DNA of 64,000 nucleotides from an uncultured Clostridia bacterium (GCA_947630705.1 CANRIK010000006.1:19302-83301), one strand, 5' to 3'. Shown: positions 40,859-49,804, numbered from the stretch's first letter. The notes: a model not told the origin generated them from the letters alone. Numbers and translations are program-made.

Positions 40859-41722
40859 TTATTCGGCTTGCGCGGCGACTTCTTTGTCCTGTGCGGACGC
40901 AACGTCGCGCTTTATTATTATCTTTCTCGGACACTTTGCGACGCAGGTCAGACAGCCCGTGCACTTCGTATAGTCGATAACGGGCAAATTGTCGCGCATC
41001 GTAATGGCGTTTTGAGGACAGTTCTTTGCGCATAAGCCGCAGGCGATACAGCCGACTTTGCACGCGCTTGTAACTTCTTTGCCTCTGCACTTCGAGGAGC
41101 AAGCCACGTATACGGGCGCCGAAGCCGGTATGCGCTCTATTATGTTTTTCGGACATGCGCTTATGCACGAGCCGCAGCTGATACATTTGTCGGGGTCTAC
41201 TTCGGAGAGCTTTCCGTTTATCTCCACGGCGTTTTCGGGGCAGACAGCCTTGCAGTCGCCGCAGCCGAGACACGCGTAAGAGCACATCTTGTTTCCGCCG
41301 AGAAGAGTGGCGCAGGAGGCGCAGGTGGGATTGCCCTTATATTCGAACTTTTCCGCGCAGTTCTCCTCGCCTCCGTGACATTTTACAACCGCGACAGTTC
41401 TCTCCTCGTCTTTGAGTTCTATGCCCAAGAGAGCGGCTATTTCCGCTTTCTTTTCGGGTGAAGTGACATGGCAGTCCGAAAGGTTGCCCTCGCCGGAGGC
41501 GAGTTTAGAGGCAAATCCCGAACAGCCCGAACAGCCGCAGCCGCCGCAGTTCGCTCCCGCGAGATTTTCCAGAATTTTGGTAACTTTTTCGTCAACGTCC
41601 ACTTTAAAAACTTTGCTTACTATTATTATGAGCGCGCCTATAAGCAGGGCGGAGCCGGCGAAGATTCCGGCCACTATTCCGACTGTTACCCAAGTCTGAA
41701 CGCCAAATTCAAGTAAATTCAT
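40859..41722 (-). CDS. rnfB: Rnf complex subunit B (ferredoxin-accepting iron-sulfur subunit)
   Basis: A 287-residue protein with one N-terminal helix (about 12-38), then the 4Fe-4S domain NCGGCGCSGCSGFASKLASG with its fourth Cys in LSDC. A CASC/CSYACLGCGDC region and two further ferredoxin-type clusters follow (CISCGSCISACPKN, CIACGLCAKNCPQN, CTGCLTCVAKCPRK). RnfB is the entry point for ferredoxin electrons. GGAGG lies 7 nt before the ATG. It is the last gene of the operon. Confidence 0.95.
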   Translation of the reverse strand: MNLLEFGVQTWVTVGIVAGIFAGSALLIGALIIIVSKVFKVDVDEKVTKILENLAGANCGGCGCSGCSGFASKLASGEGNLSDCHVTSPEKKAEIAALLGIELKDEERTVAVVKCHGGEENCAEKFEYKGNPTCASCATLLGGNKMCSYACLGCGDCKAVCPENAVEINGKLSEVDPDKCISCGSCISACPKNIIERIPASAPVYVACSSKCRGKEVTSACKVGCIACGLCAKNCPQNAITMRDNLPVIDYTKCTGCLTCVAKCPRKIIIKRDVASAQDKEVAAQAE

Positions 41723-41734
41723 ATTTCCGCCTCC

Positions 41735-42361
41735 TTATATTGTTATGTAAGTGAACACCATGAACGCCATGCATATGAAACTTGCCGTAATCATAGCCGT
41801 GGGGAATCCGGCAAGAGCTTTCGGCGTCTTATAGTAGTTCAGTCTTTCGCGCATACCGCTCATTATTATCATGACCAAAGTGAAGCCCAGACCGGCGAAC
41901 AGCGCGTACAGAACAGCCCAGCCGAGGTTCATCGTTGCTCCGTTCAAAAATTGCGACATGTCTCCGATAACCAGCTCCGTTACGCCGAGGACGGCGCAGT
42001 TGGTAGTGATGAGCGGCAGGTATATTCCCATCGTGTTGTAGAGGGAGGGCGAAATCTTCTGTATAATCTTTTCGAGCATCTGAACGAGGGAAGCTATTAT
42101 GAAGATAAAGAAGATTATTTCAAGGAATTGGAAGTTGTAAATCTCGTTTCCGTTCGCGTCGAACGCCACCATTATGTACTCGTACACGGGGTAGGTTATG
42201 AGCACGGCGAGCGCCATTACGATTGTTACGGCTATTCCCATGCCGACAGCCGACTGCGTCTTTTTAGAGACTCCGAGGAAGGGACATATACCGTACGTTT
42301 TCACGGTGATGAAGTTGTTTGTGAGAACGGCGGCGAGAATAATAGAAATCACTGTACCCAT
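41735..42361 (-). CDS. rnfA: Rnf complex subunit A
   Basis: A 208-residue, six-helix membrane subunit. The start ISIILAAVLTNNFITVKTYG and ICPFLGVSKK, and the later half-repeat LITTNCAVLGVTELVI, are typical; each Cys sits in a membrane half-repeat and contributes to the intramembrane iron-sulfur centre shared with RnfE. It overlaps the rnfE stop by one base. Confidence 0.95.
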   Translation of the reverse strand: MGTVISIILAAVLTNNFITVKTYGICPFLGVSKKTQSAVGMGIAVTIVMALAVLITYPVYEYIMVAFDANGNEIYNFQFLEIIFFIFIIASLVQMLEKIIQKISPSLYNTMGIYLPLITTNCAVLGVTELVIGDMSQFLNGATMNLGWAVLYALFAGLGFTLVMIIMSGMRERLNYYKTPKALAGFPTAMITASFICMAFMVFTYITI

Positions 42362-43011
42362 TATGCGGCCTCCTTGTCGAGAAGATTTTCGCGCGCAAGT
42401 TTGTTTACTTTCACGCGCTTATTCTGTTCGAACAGATTGATAATGTAAACAAAGAGCGCAATGCTCAAACCGTAGATTATGAAGGAGCCGGCTGGCGTTG
42501 CGAATATGCCTATCGAGAAGTTCATAATGTGCAGACCGAATATCGAACCGCTTCCGAGGAATTCGCACACGATACCCATTACGGTGAGCGCGCAGGTAAA
42601 TCCGAGGCCGTTGGCAATGCCGTCTACCGCGGATTCGAGCACGGTGTGTTTGTTTGCAAACGCTTCGGCTCTGCCGAGGATAATGCAGTTTACGACTATC
42701 AGAGCGAGGAATCCGCCGAGACTGTCATAGAGGTCGGGCACGAATTTTTCCAGAAGCATTCTCGCAAAGGTAACGAGGGTGGCGATTACCACGATATAGC
42801 AGGGTATGCGCACTTCGTTGGGTATGACTTTTTTGAGCGCCGAAATAATCATGTTCGAGAGAGTCAGTATCAGTACGACGGTAAGTCCCATGCCGGCCGC
42901 GCTCGAAGCCGAGGATATAAGTCCCAGAGTGGGGCAGGTGCCCAGAACGAGCATCAGCGTGGGGTTCTGAAAAATCAGACCGTCCAAAGTTATTCTTTTA
43001 TACTTATTCAT
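42361..43011 (-). CDS. rnfE: Rnf complex subunit E
   Basis: A 216-residue membrane subunit homologous to RnfA: TLMLVLGTCPTLGLISSASS holds the first conserved Cys and LIVVNCIILGRAEAFA the second. It pairs with RnfA. The charged C-tail (EQNKRVKVNKLAREN) is cytoplasmic. The start overlaps the rnfG stop by four bases. Confidence 0.95.
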   Translation of the reverse strand: MNKYKRITLDGLIFQNPTLMLVLGTCPTLGLISSASSAAGMGLTVVLILTLSNMIISALKKVIPNEVRIPCYIVVIATLVTFARMLLEKFVPDLYDSLGGFLALIVVNCIILGRAEAFANKHTVLESAVDGIANGLGFTCALTVMGIVCEFLGSGSIFGLHIMNFSIGIFATPAGSFIIYGLSIALFVYIINLFEQNKRVKVNKLARENLLDKEAA

Positions 43012-43607
43012 TGTCCGTTACCTCCCGTAAGTTTAGCAACGAATTCCATGGCTCCGTTTACGCAGTTGGATATGGCGCGCATGGAATATGAGGCGCCGGT
43101 TGCGATATAGTCGGAGCCGGGCTGTTTGGAACCGTGCGTATAGCCGCCCATAACTTCGGAACCGTATTCGGCTTTTTCTGCCAAACTGTTCAAAGCGTCC
43201 TGCGATACCTTGCCTATGTAAGATTCGCCAGGCGCATTGTCTACGGCCACTTTCATTATGCCTTCAATGCTGTTACCGTCCATTTCAACGGCAACCCAAC
43301 ATTCCACGTTTCCGCCGAAGCCCTCTTTGCCCGAGAGCTTTACAAGATAATTTCCGTCGTCTATGACTTTGTAGGCTTCGAGCACGCTCGAATATTCGAA
43401 CTCCGTCTGTTTTCCGTCGAGGACGACGGCCTCCGTTGTCACGGATTTGCCGTATATCTTGTTTATGGCTCTTTCAAATCTCTCCTCGTCGCTCACCTCC
43501 AAAAATCCGTACATGACGGTGAGGAATACGCCGCATATCAGGAGTATAGCGAGGAGGGTAACAATGCACTTGAACGCAGTGCTCTTGAAGAACTGTTTTA
43601 CAGTCAT
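43008..43607 (-). CDS. rnfG: Rnf complex subunit G (FMN-binding)
   Basis: A 199-residue protein with an N-terminal membrane helix (about 12-34) and an extracytoplasmic FMN-binding domain. The flavinylation site is DYIATGASYSMRAI: the family motif is (S/T)GA(T/S)-x-(S/T), and here the FMN-accepting residue would be Ser rather than the usual Thr. ApbE encoded on the facing strand would attach the FMN through a phosphoester. It directly abuts rnfD. Confidence 0.92.
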   Translation of the reverse strand: MTVKQFFKSTAFKCIVTLLAILLICGVFLTVMYGFLEVSDEERFERAINKIYGKSVTTEAVVLDGKQTEFEYSSVLEAYKVIDDGNYLVKLSGKEGFGGNVECWVAVEMDGNSIEGIMKVAVDNAPGESYIGKVSQDALNSLAEKAEYGSEVMGGYTHGSKQPGSDYIATGASYSMRAISNCVNGAMEFVAKLTGGNGQ

Positions 43608-44651
43608 TTATTTGCCCTCCTTCTGTTTCTTTTCTTTCACATATCCGAAAGGTTTTCTTATGCAGTACTTGTCGATGAGGGGAACCAGAATGTTCATTAT
43701 GAGGATTATGAAGGATACGACCTCGATTTTAGTGAAGTATCTCATTACGGCAAGCAACAGCGCGCCGCCTATGTAGTAGACGAGCTGTCCGTAAATTCCC
43801 TTCGGCGAGGTCACGTAATCCGTAAACATGAACACGGCCGCAAACATTGCTCCGCCCGAAAGAATATGGGGGAGGAACAGCGATATATCGAAGCGATAGC
43901 TTTCGAAATAGAATCCCGAAAGGAGCACCGCCGTGAAGCCGAATACTGCCAAAAACAACAGCGGCTGCCACCATTTGATTACCTTTCTTGCGCAGAGGTA
44001 GATATAACCCAACAGAATGGCAAGCTTGCACGTTTCGCCGATGCTTCCGTTCACGCCCGTGCCGAGGAACAGGTCGAGGGAACTCAAAGCCGAGGCGTGA
44101 GTGTTCTGCAACAGGTAGTCGGCGAGGTTTGTCGCACCGGTCAGTGTTTCGCCTTCGAGTATGGGCCCGAAGTTTGCGGCGACATATGTAGTCAGCGAAA
44201 AACTGATAAACATGAACACTCTCGCGGCAGACGCCGGATTCACAAGGTTCTTGCCTGTGCCGCCGAAGAACATTTTGACAATGGCTATGGCGAAAATGCT
44301 GCCTATCAGCACCTCGTACCACTTGACTGTAACGGGCAGAATGAGCGCGAGTATCAATCCGGTGACTACCGAGGTCAAATCGAACTGTTTCCACCAATTT
44401 ATACAGGTCAGTTTGGCGTTTTTGCACTTTTTGGCAAAGCCGCCCTTTGCTATGAAGTAATATACGAACTCCGTCGCCACGCACCCGAGTACGGATACGA
44501 GCTCGATGACGAACGCCATATATCCGAAGAATACTATTCCGGCAATAGCCGCCGGCGCGAGAGCGATACATACGTCGCCCATTATTCCGCGCGTCGTTCT
44601 CTTCGATTTCACGTGGGGAGGAGTGGAGATTACAACTGTATTGTCAATCAT
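43608..44651 (-). CDS. rnfD: Rnf complex subunit D (covalent flavin)
   Basis: A 347-residue, about ten-helix subunit. The covalent FMN motif is TLTGATNLADYL, with Thr as acceptor, and the NQR/Rnf segment GGTGKNLVNPASAARVFM is present. The start MIDNTVVISTPPHVKS overlaps the rnfC stop by ATGA and follows GGGAGGACAG; the longer ORF in the track lies inside rnfC. With RnfG it carries electrons coupled to ion transport. Confidence 0.94.
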   Translation of the reverse strand: MIDNTVVISTPPHVKSKRTTRGIMGDVCIALAPAAIAGIVFFGYMAFVIELVSVLGCVATEFVYYFIAKGGFAKKCKNAKLTCINWWKQFDLTSVVTGLILALILPVTVKWYEVLIGSIFAIAIVKMFFGGTGKNLVNPASAARVFMFISFSLTTYVAANFGPILEGETLTGATNLADYLLQNTHASALSSLDLFLGTGVNGSIGETCKLAILLGYIYLCARKVIKWWQPLLFLAVFGFTAVLLSGFYFESYRFDISLFLPHILSGGAMFAAVFMFTDYVTSPKGIYGQLVYYIGGALLLAVMRYFTKIEVVSFIILIMNILVPLIDKYCIRKPFGYVKEKKQKEGK

Positions 44652-45970
44652 TTTTTCTGTCCTCCCATCATAATTTTTCTCATTTCGGCTTTTGTCTTTC
44701 TTATCGCCTGAATCAGCGGCCGCTTTGCGGGGCAGTTGTACTCGCACGCTCCGCACTCTATGCACGCCATCGTATTGCCGTATTTCGCCGCCGCTTCGTA
44801 GTCGCCGGCGGAGGAATAGAACTCCGTATTCATTGGCATCAGATGCATGGGACATACGTCGGCGCACTTACCGCAGTTGAGGCAGGGGGTGGGCTCTTCC
44901 GCCGCAGCCTCTTCGGGAGTCATAAGAAGTATTCCCGACGTGGTTTTGTGAGTGTACGCTCCGAGGTCCGCAAGCGCGAGACCCGTCATAGGTCCGCCCT
45001 GAACAACTTTTTTGGGAGGCATGCTTTCTCCGCCGCAATAATTTACGATATCTTCGAGCTTTGTGCCCACTTTCACCCAGATATTTTTGGGAGCGGCCAC
45101 GGCTCCGCCGGAGACCGTAAGCACTCTCTCGTAGAGTGGTTTGCCCAGCTCCACGGCCTCGCATACGGCATAGGCGGTGGCAACGTTTTCAACCACAACG
45201 CCGCTGTCGGCGGGCAGTTTGGGCGGCAGTCCGATTTTTCTGCCCGTAGTGACGTAAACGAGCTGTTTTTCGCCGCCCATGGGGTACTTCTTTTTGAGTA
45301 TGACAACTTTGATGTCGTCGTACGATTCGAACTGCGCAATGCAGTCGGGCTTGTTTGCCTCGATACCTATAATGATATTCGTCACGCCCAGCGCCGCGGC
45401 TATGTATCTCGCTCCGCGGACTATTTCGTCCGTCTTTTCGAGCATGAGCCTGTGGTCGCATGTGAGATACGGCTCGCACTCCGCGCCGTTCAGTACGAGC
45501 GTGTCCACCGGCGAACGAGGCGAAACTTTCACCGCCGTGGGGAAGCCCGCGCCGCCCAATCCGACTATGCCGGCGTCTCTGATCCTCGCTTTTATCTCAT
45601 CCGCCGAAGGGGAAGAGAGAGGCGGTAGGTACGCCTTGTCCGTTTTTCCGTTGTTCCTAATGAAAATAAACTTTTCGGGCGCGCCGTTCGCTCCGATTCC
45701 GTCGCGTATATCCTCAACCGTGCCGCTTATGCTCGAAAAGACGTCGGACGAAATTGGTCCGTCGGCTTTGGCAATCAGCTCGCCGACTTTGACCTCCCGA
45801 CCCGTCTCCACGACGGGAACGGCGGGTTTGCCCAGCGATTGAGAGGTGGATATAACCGCAACTTCCGGCTCCGGCATGACTTCCAGCGGTGACGCGCTGG
45901 ATAATGCCTTTTTGTCGTGCGGATGCACGCCGCCGAAGAAGTATTTTCCTCTTACTGCTTTCAAATTCAA
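44648..45970 (-). CDS. rnfC: Rnf complex subunit C (NADH-side subunit)
   Basis: A 440-residue soluble subunit. The N-terminal biotinyl-like swivel region is about 30-110, and the NADH/FMN-binding Rossmann-like domain starts at GIVGLGGAGFPTAVK and LNGAECEPYLTCDHRLM. Two 4Fe-4S clusters near the C-terminus are CLNCGKCADVCPMHL and CIECGACEYNCPAKRP. RnfC exchanges electrons with NAD+. It is the first Rnf subunit in the operon, after the Gx-transporter gene. Confidence 0.95.
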   Translation of the reverse strand: MNLKAVRGKYFFGGVHPHDKKALSSASPLEVMPEPEVAVISTSQSLGKPAVPVVETGREVKVGELIAKADGPISSDVFSSISGTVEDIRDGIGANGAPEKFIFIRNNGKTDKAYLPPLSSPSADEIKARIRDAGIVGLGGAGFPTAVKVSPRSPVDTLVLNGAECEPYLTCDHRLMLEKTDEIVRGARYIAAALGVTNIIIGIEANKPDCIAQFESYDDIKVVILKKKYPMGGEKQLVYVTTGRKIGLPPKLPADSGVVVENVATAYAVCEAVELGKPLYERVLTVSGGAVAAPKNIWVKVGTKLEDIVNYCGGESMPPKKVVQGGPMTGLALADLGAYTHKTTSGILLMTPEEAAAEEPTPCLNCGKCADVCPMHLMPMNTEFYSSAGDYEAAAKYGNTMACIECGACEYNCPAKRPLIQAIRKTKAEMRKIMMGGQKK

Positions 45971-46026
45971 CCTCCGATAAATTTTTGCTTATAAAAACGG
46001 GGTCAGCCCCGTATCTTATCTGATTT

Positions 46027-46644
46027 TTAAGATTCTTTTTGCCGGATTTCCTCTCCGCAGCGGCTGAAAGTGGCCTCCGCGCCGCGAATACGGTTCCGTT
46101 CATTTTTGTCCTTTTCCCTTCGGCCTATGACATTTTCGAATACGTTCAGCGGCACTCCCTTGAAAAGCAGAGTGACCGCCGCGCCGACTATCGCCCCCGA
46201 AATTACTCCCAGAAGAGCAAGATAGGGCATATATCCGAACATGAGCGAGCTTCCCGACAGGAACACAAACACGACGTTCTGCGAAAGATTATGCGCGACC
46301 GCGCCGACTATCGAAACCGCCATCACGGATATTCTCGGATATACGGCGTACATCAGAGCGGAAGATATAGCCGTGGATATGACTCCGCCCGTGAACGAGT
46401 ACATGAGCTGCGACACGTTTCCGGCGTAAATCGCGCCGAGGCAGGTTCTTACGGCGACCACCAACAGCGCCTCCGCCGGAGAGTACATGATAAGGGCGAC
46501 AAGCGAAAATATGTTCGCGAGCCCGGGCTTTGCCCCGGGAATGAGAGTGGGTAAAAGGCTCTCCAAAATGAACGTTGCAAGGCTCAGCCCCGTCAACAGC
46601 GCAAGTACGGTAATCTTTTTTGCGGTAAGTCTGCGTTTGCCCAT
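46027..46644 (-). CDS. Gx transporter family protein (Hpre_diP_synt_I domain)
   Basis: A 205-residue membrane protein with about five helices. GAKPGLANIFSLVALIMYSP and VAVRTCLGAIYAGNVSQLMY carry the Gly-x motifs of this S-component-like family, once annotated as heptaprenyl diphosphate synthase component I. It often accompanies NusG-II, ApbE and Rnf genes, hinting at flavin or quinone-precursor supply, but the substrate is unproven. It leads the rnf operon, 56 nt before rnfC. Its ATG lies 9 nt after a -10 box and has no ribosome site. Confidence 0.85.
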   Translation of the reverse strand: MGKRRLTAKKITVLALLTGLSLATFILESLLPTLIPGAKPGLANIFSLVALIMYSPAEALLVVAVRTCLGAIYAGNVSQLMYSFTGGVISTAISSALMYAVYPRISVMAVSIVGAVAHNLSQNVVFVFLSGSSLMFGYMPYLALLGVISGAIVGAAVTLLFKGVPLNVFENVIGRREKDKNERNRIRGAEATFSRCGEEIRQKES

Positions 46645-46653
46645 ATCAAATTA

Positions 46654-46682
46654 ATTATACTACATTTATTATAATTAGTAAA
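46654..46682 (-). promoter_or_regulatory. Promoter of the rnf operon, apparently near-leaderless
   Basis: On the minus strand TTTACT, 17 nt, TATAAT, then TAATTTGAT and ATG. The expected 5' leader is 0-3 nt. There is no Shine-Dalgarno. Confidence 0.75.
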
Positions 46683-46772
46683 TAGCTATTATGAAAAAAA
46701 CTACCAATAATTTAAAAAAAATTACAAAATCGAGCCTTGTAAAAAATCGAAAAAAATTTCCGACGTTTTTCC

Positions 46773-46802
46773 TTGACTTTGTTTTTTGCGTTCATTTATA
46801 AT
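46773..46802 (+). promoter_or_regulatory. Promoter of the M18 aminopeptidase gene
   Basis: TTGACT, 18 nt, TATAAT. The leader then carries AAAGGAGAG before the ATG at 46827. Confidence 0.75.
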
Positions 46803-46826
46803 TTCCGTTGAAAAGGAGAGTTTTGT

Positions 46827-48197
46827 ATGGATTTCAATTACGAACGCAAGAATGTGTACAAGGAGGCCGACGGCAAAGAGCTCGAAGCTATTTACGACTA
46901 TGCCGAAGGCTACAAAAAATTTTTAAACGCTTCCAAGACGGAGCGCGACGCGGCTAAAACGGCGGAAAAGATGGCGTTGGAGAGGGGATATACTCCCTTT
47001 TCTTTCGATGAAAAGCTGAAAGCCGGAGACAAGCGCTATTTTATCAACAGAAACAAAAACGTATTTTTAATAAAGGTTGGCACGGAGGATATCGCCGAAA
47101 ACGGCGTCAGAATCATGGTCGCGCACGTCGATTCGCCGCGCCTCGACTTAAAGCCCAATCCCATGTATGAGGACTCCGGACTCTGCTACTTCAAGACGCA
47201 CTACTACGGCGGCATAAAGAAGTATCAGTGGACGGCGCTTCCCCTTGCGCTTCACGGCGTGGTAATGCTCCGCGGCGGCGAACGCGTGGAGGTTTGCGTC
47301 GGCGAGGACGAGGACGACCCCGTATTCTATATCACCGACATACTTCCTCACCTTGCAAGCGAACAGGCTTCGAAGCCCGTTTCGAAGGCTGTGTCCGGAG
47401 AGAGTCTCAACGCCGTCATAGGCGGACTTCCCTCGGTGGGCGAAGAGGAGGAGAAAGAGGCGGTAAAAGCCGCAGTTCTCCGACTTCTCAACAAGAAGTA
47501 CAACATGACCGAAGTCGATTTGCAGTGCTCCGAACTCTGCTTCGTTCCGGCCGGCAAAGCTCGCGACGTCGGCTTCGACGCTTCGCTCATTTCCGCATAC
47601 GGCCACGACGACAAGGTATGTGCGTATCCCGAGATGTGCGCGCTCTTCGACAGCGAACAGAGCCCCCACACCATAATTGCGATTTTCTCCGACAAAGAGG
47701 AGGTCGGCTCCGACGGAGCCACGGGCGCGCAGAGCAGGGTAATATGCGACGTCATAGACACGATTTCCGCTTCCTTCGGAGTGAATCCCGTGGTAGTCAG
47801 ATATAATTCAAAGTGTATATCCGCGGACGTCACGGCCGGTTTCGACCCCGAATACGCTTCCGCGTACGAAAAACGCAATTCCTGCTATATCCACTGCGGC
47901 GCGGCGGTGTCCAAATATACCGGTTCGCGCGGCAAGTCCGGCACGAACGACGCCGGCGCGGAGTTCACGGGCTGGTTGAGGGATGTGTTCGAAGAGAACG
48001 GCGTAATCTGGCAGATGGGCGAGCTCGGCGCGATAGACGTCGGCGGAGGCGGTACGGTCGCCAAATACTTCGCCAATCTCGGAGTGGACACGATAGACGT
48101 CGGCGTTCCCGTGCTGTCTATGCACGCGCCTTACGAACTTATTTCCAAGGCGGACGTTTATGCGCTCTACAAGGCTTGTCTGGCCTTCTGCAAATGA
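46827..48197 (+). CDS. M18 family aminopeptidase
   Basis: A 456-residue zinc aminopeptidase of the M18 (aspartyl aminopeptidase/ApeB) family. Metal and catalytic segments are MVAHVDSPRLDLKP (His-x-Asp) near residue 95, YGHDDKVC near 260, FSDKEEVGSDGATGA near 288 (Glu-Glu) and LSMHAPYELISKADV near 434 (final His ligand). Length is typical. It probably trims peptides in the cytoplasm. A good promoter and ribosome site precede it; it stands alone. Confidence 0.93.
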   Translation: MDFNYERKNVYKEADGKELEAIYDYAEGYKKFLNASKTERDAAKTAEKMALERGYTPFSFDEKLKAGDKRYFINRNKNVFLIKVGTEDIAENGVRIMVAHVDSPRLDLKPNPMYEDSGLCYFKTHYYGGIKKYQWTALPLALHGVVMLRGGERVEVCVGEDEDDPVFYITDILPHLASEQASKPVSKAVSGESLNAVIGGLPSVGEEEEKEAVKAAVLRLLNKKYNMTEVDLQCSELCFVPAGKARDVGFDASLISAYGHDDKVCAYPEMCALFDSEQSPHTIIAIFSDKEEVGSDGATGAQSRVICDVIDTISASFGVNPVVVRYNSKCISADVTAGFDPEYASAYEKRNSCYIHCGAAVSKYTGSRGKSGTNDAGAEFTGWLRDVFEENGVIWQMGELGAIDVGGGGTVAKYFANLGVDTIDVGVPVLSMHAPYELISKADVYALYKACLAFCK

Positions 48198-48220
48198 GAA
48201 AACTCAATACGTTCTCGTAA

Positions 48221-48314
48221 AACCCTATAATACAATCGATAAAACTTGATATAGTACAATAAAAAGAACCCGATAGAATGTAATAAACAGAACCTAATAT
48301 GATTCAATAAAAAA
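48221..48314 (+). repeat. Degenerate 24-25 bp tandem repeat (4 units)
   Basis: Units such as AACTTGATATAGTACAATAA, AACCCGATAGAATGTAATAA and AACCTAATATGATTCAATAA, each extended by an A-rich end. They lie between the M18 stop and the minus-strand terminator. The shared GATATAG and A-rich end recall the minisatellite at 40661. Confidence 0.75.
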
Positions 48315-48341
48315 GCGGCGGCGAGCATGGCTCGCCGCCGC
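48315..48341 (-). terminator. Terminator of the 48354 gene
   Basis: A 12-bp stem GCGGCGGCGAGC / GCTCGCCGCCGC with a 3-nt loop. On the minus strand it is followed by TTTTTTATTG. Confidence 0.88.
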
Positions 48342-48353
48342 AACTTTATGTCT

Positions 48354-49589
48354 TTATTTCTTTCTGGGAGTGAAGCAGAAGATTTCCGTAAGCGACTGTC
48401 TGACGAACAGTCTGTACTTGTAGCAGCCCGATTCGAACAGCACGTAAACTCTGTCGCCGTTGGCGCACAGCCCTTCCGACATAGAGGGAACGGAATACTC
48501 TCTCTGCAACAGATTATTGTCCGTAAAGTACACGTTTAAAGTGGATTCTGTATACTGAACTCCGGATTTCGTTTCAACGCCTTCATAGGCAAAGTTCTTT
48601 CCGGTGAGAGTGGCGTAGGTCTTTCTGTTAGATGAGGTGTAAATATCTTCCCAATTATAGTACAGAAGCGAGGAGTTGGAAAGCGCGTAGCTCTGCGACA
48701 GCACGAGTTTTCCTCCGCCCGTCGAGACGCCCGTAATTCTTGCAAATCCCTGAATTTTTTCGGGTAAGGAATAAATGTTCTGCACTCTCGGCACCTTATT
48801 TTCGTCGGCTACCGAACTGCTTGAAATTTTTTGCAGACCGTAGACGTTGGAAGTTTCGTTTGAACAGTTATATTCATAGACGAGCGCATGTTGCTCGTTT
48901 CCGAAACGGTTGGTGATTTTATGGTCCGTCTGATACTCGTCGTAGCCGTCGAGATAGAACTCTCCGACGTACAGTCTGTCGTCTGTTATGCTCGGTGTGC
49001 CGTCGTCGTAGAAGTAGCAGAAGGACGCCTTGTTGTTGGCTTTGAAGGAGGCGGTGAACCTGATCACGTTTTCGCCGTCTTTCATGGCGGCGCGCGCAAT
49101 GAGTTCGTCGGCGATATTCGTATAGCCCGAATTGTAGTCTGTCTTGGCGCAGTAGACCGTTCCGTCCGAAACCACCCAGAGAGTGCCGTATCTGTCGCCC
49201 TGTCTGCAACTTGTGGCGACGCCTCCGGCGTGTCCGGTGTATTCGGAGCCGTCCTCGTTTTCAAGAGTAACATATCCGACGTAGCCGGTAGTTCTGCCCG
49301 TAACGTACAGCCTCGAAGCGCCGTCTTTCATATAGGCGCTGAAAATCATATATTCCTGCGTGGCCTTGACCTGCTCTCCGTTCTCGTTTTCTGCGATATA
49401 CTCGCCGGTATAATTGGTAATTCCCTGCGGCACCGCGTCATCTTCGAGACCCGGGACGGCAACGCTCTTCGTAAAGTCCTCGAAGTCGGGATAGTCGTCG
49501 CCCCAGAGCCATATCACTATAAACGTCGCAAGGAACACTATAACGGTAAAGACAGTGATTCCGGCGATCAAGAGTTTTTTATGTTTCAT
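48354..49589 (-). CDS. Membrane-anchored extracytoplasmic protein, possible beta-propeller
   Basis: A 411-residue protein with an uncleaved N-terminal helix (about 7-29) and a large outside domain. Family not recognised. Repeated blade-like stretches are visible: YMIFSAYMKDGASRLYVTGR, GHAGGVATSCRQ with GTLWVVSDGTVYCAK, KIQGFARITGVSTGGGKLVL and MSEGLCANGDRVYVLFESGC. The pattern of Gly followed by a beta strand, and GHAGG and EG turns, suggests a five- or six-bladed propeller. It is monocistronic with its own terminator. The 50-nt region upstream has TACAAT as a weak -10. Confidence 0.6.
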   Translation of the reverse strand: MKHKKLLIAGITVFTVIVFLATFIVIWLWGDDYPDFEDFTKSVAVPGLEDDAVPQGITNYTGEYIAENENGEQVKATQEYMIFSAYMKDGASRLYVTGRTTGYVGYVTLENEDGSEYTGHAGGVATSCRQGDRYGTLWVVSDGTVYCAKTDYNSGYTNIADELIARAAMKDGENVIRFTASFKANNKASFCYFYDDGTPSITDDRLYVGEFYLDGYDEYQTDHKITNRFGNEQHALVYEYNCSNETSNVYGLQKISSSSVADENKVPRVQNIYSLPEKIQGFARITGVSTGGGKLVLSQSYALSNSSLLYYNWEDIYTSSNRKTYATLTGKNFAYEGVETKSGVQYTESTLNVYFTDNNLLQREYSVPSMSEGLCANGDRVYVLFESGCYKYRLFVRQSLTEIFCFTPRKK

Positions 49590-49750
49590 ATATCTGCGCT
49601 CCGTAATCGGTATTGTACAGTCAATATCATTTTAACAGACGCGCGCGAAAAAAGCAAATTTTCTGCGAAGAATATTTCATTTTCGCGGCATAAAAGAAAA
49701 ATGCCTCTCGCCGAAAGTCTCTCAATCCGCGGCATAGGCATTTATCTTTT

Positions 49751-49804
49751 CCCGTTACGGTATTTATTTTGGACTGCTGTAATCCCGTTACGGTATTAAT
49801 TTTG
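49751..49804 (+). repeat. 33-bp-spaced direct repeat
   Basis: CCCGTTACGGTATTTATTTT (49751) and CCCGTTACGGTATTAATTTT (49784), each followed by G, differ at one base. They lie in the 256-nt gap between two minus-strand genes. No terminator or gene is apparent in the gap. Confidence 0.7.

Noticed and set aside
43134-44711. 525-codon plus-strand ORF opposite rnfG/rnfD
   Set aside because: It mirrors the rnf genes; composition is that of a reverse-strand shadow.
48221-48314. CRISPR array
   Set aside because: Degenerate 24-25 bp contiguous repeats, no spacers.
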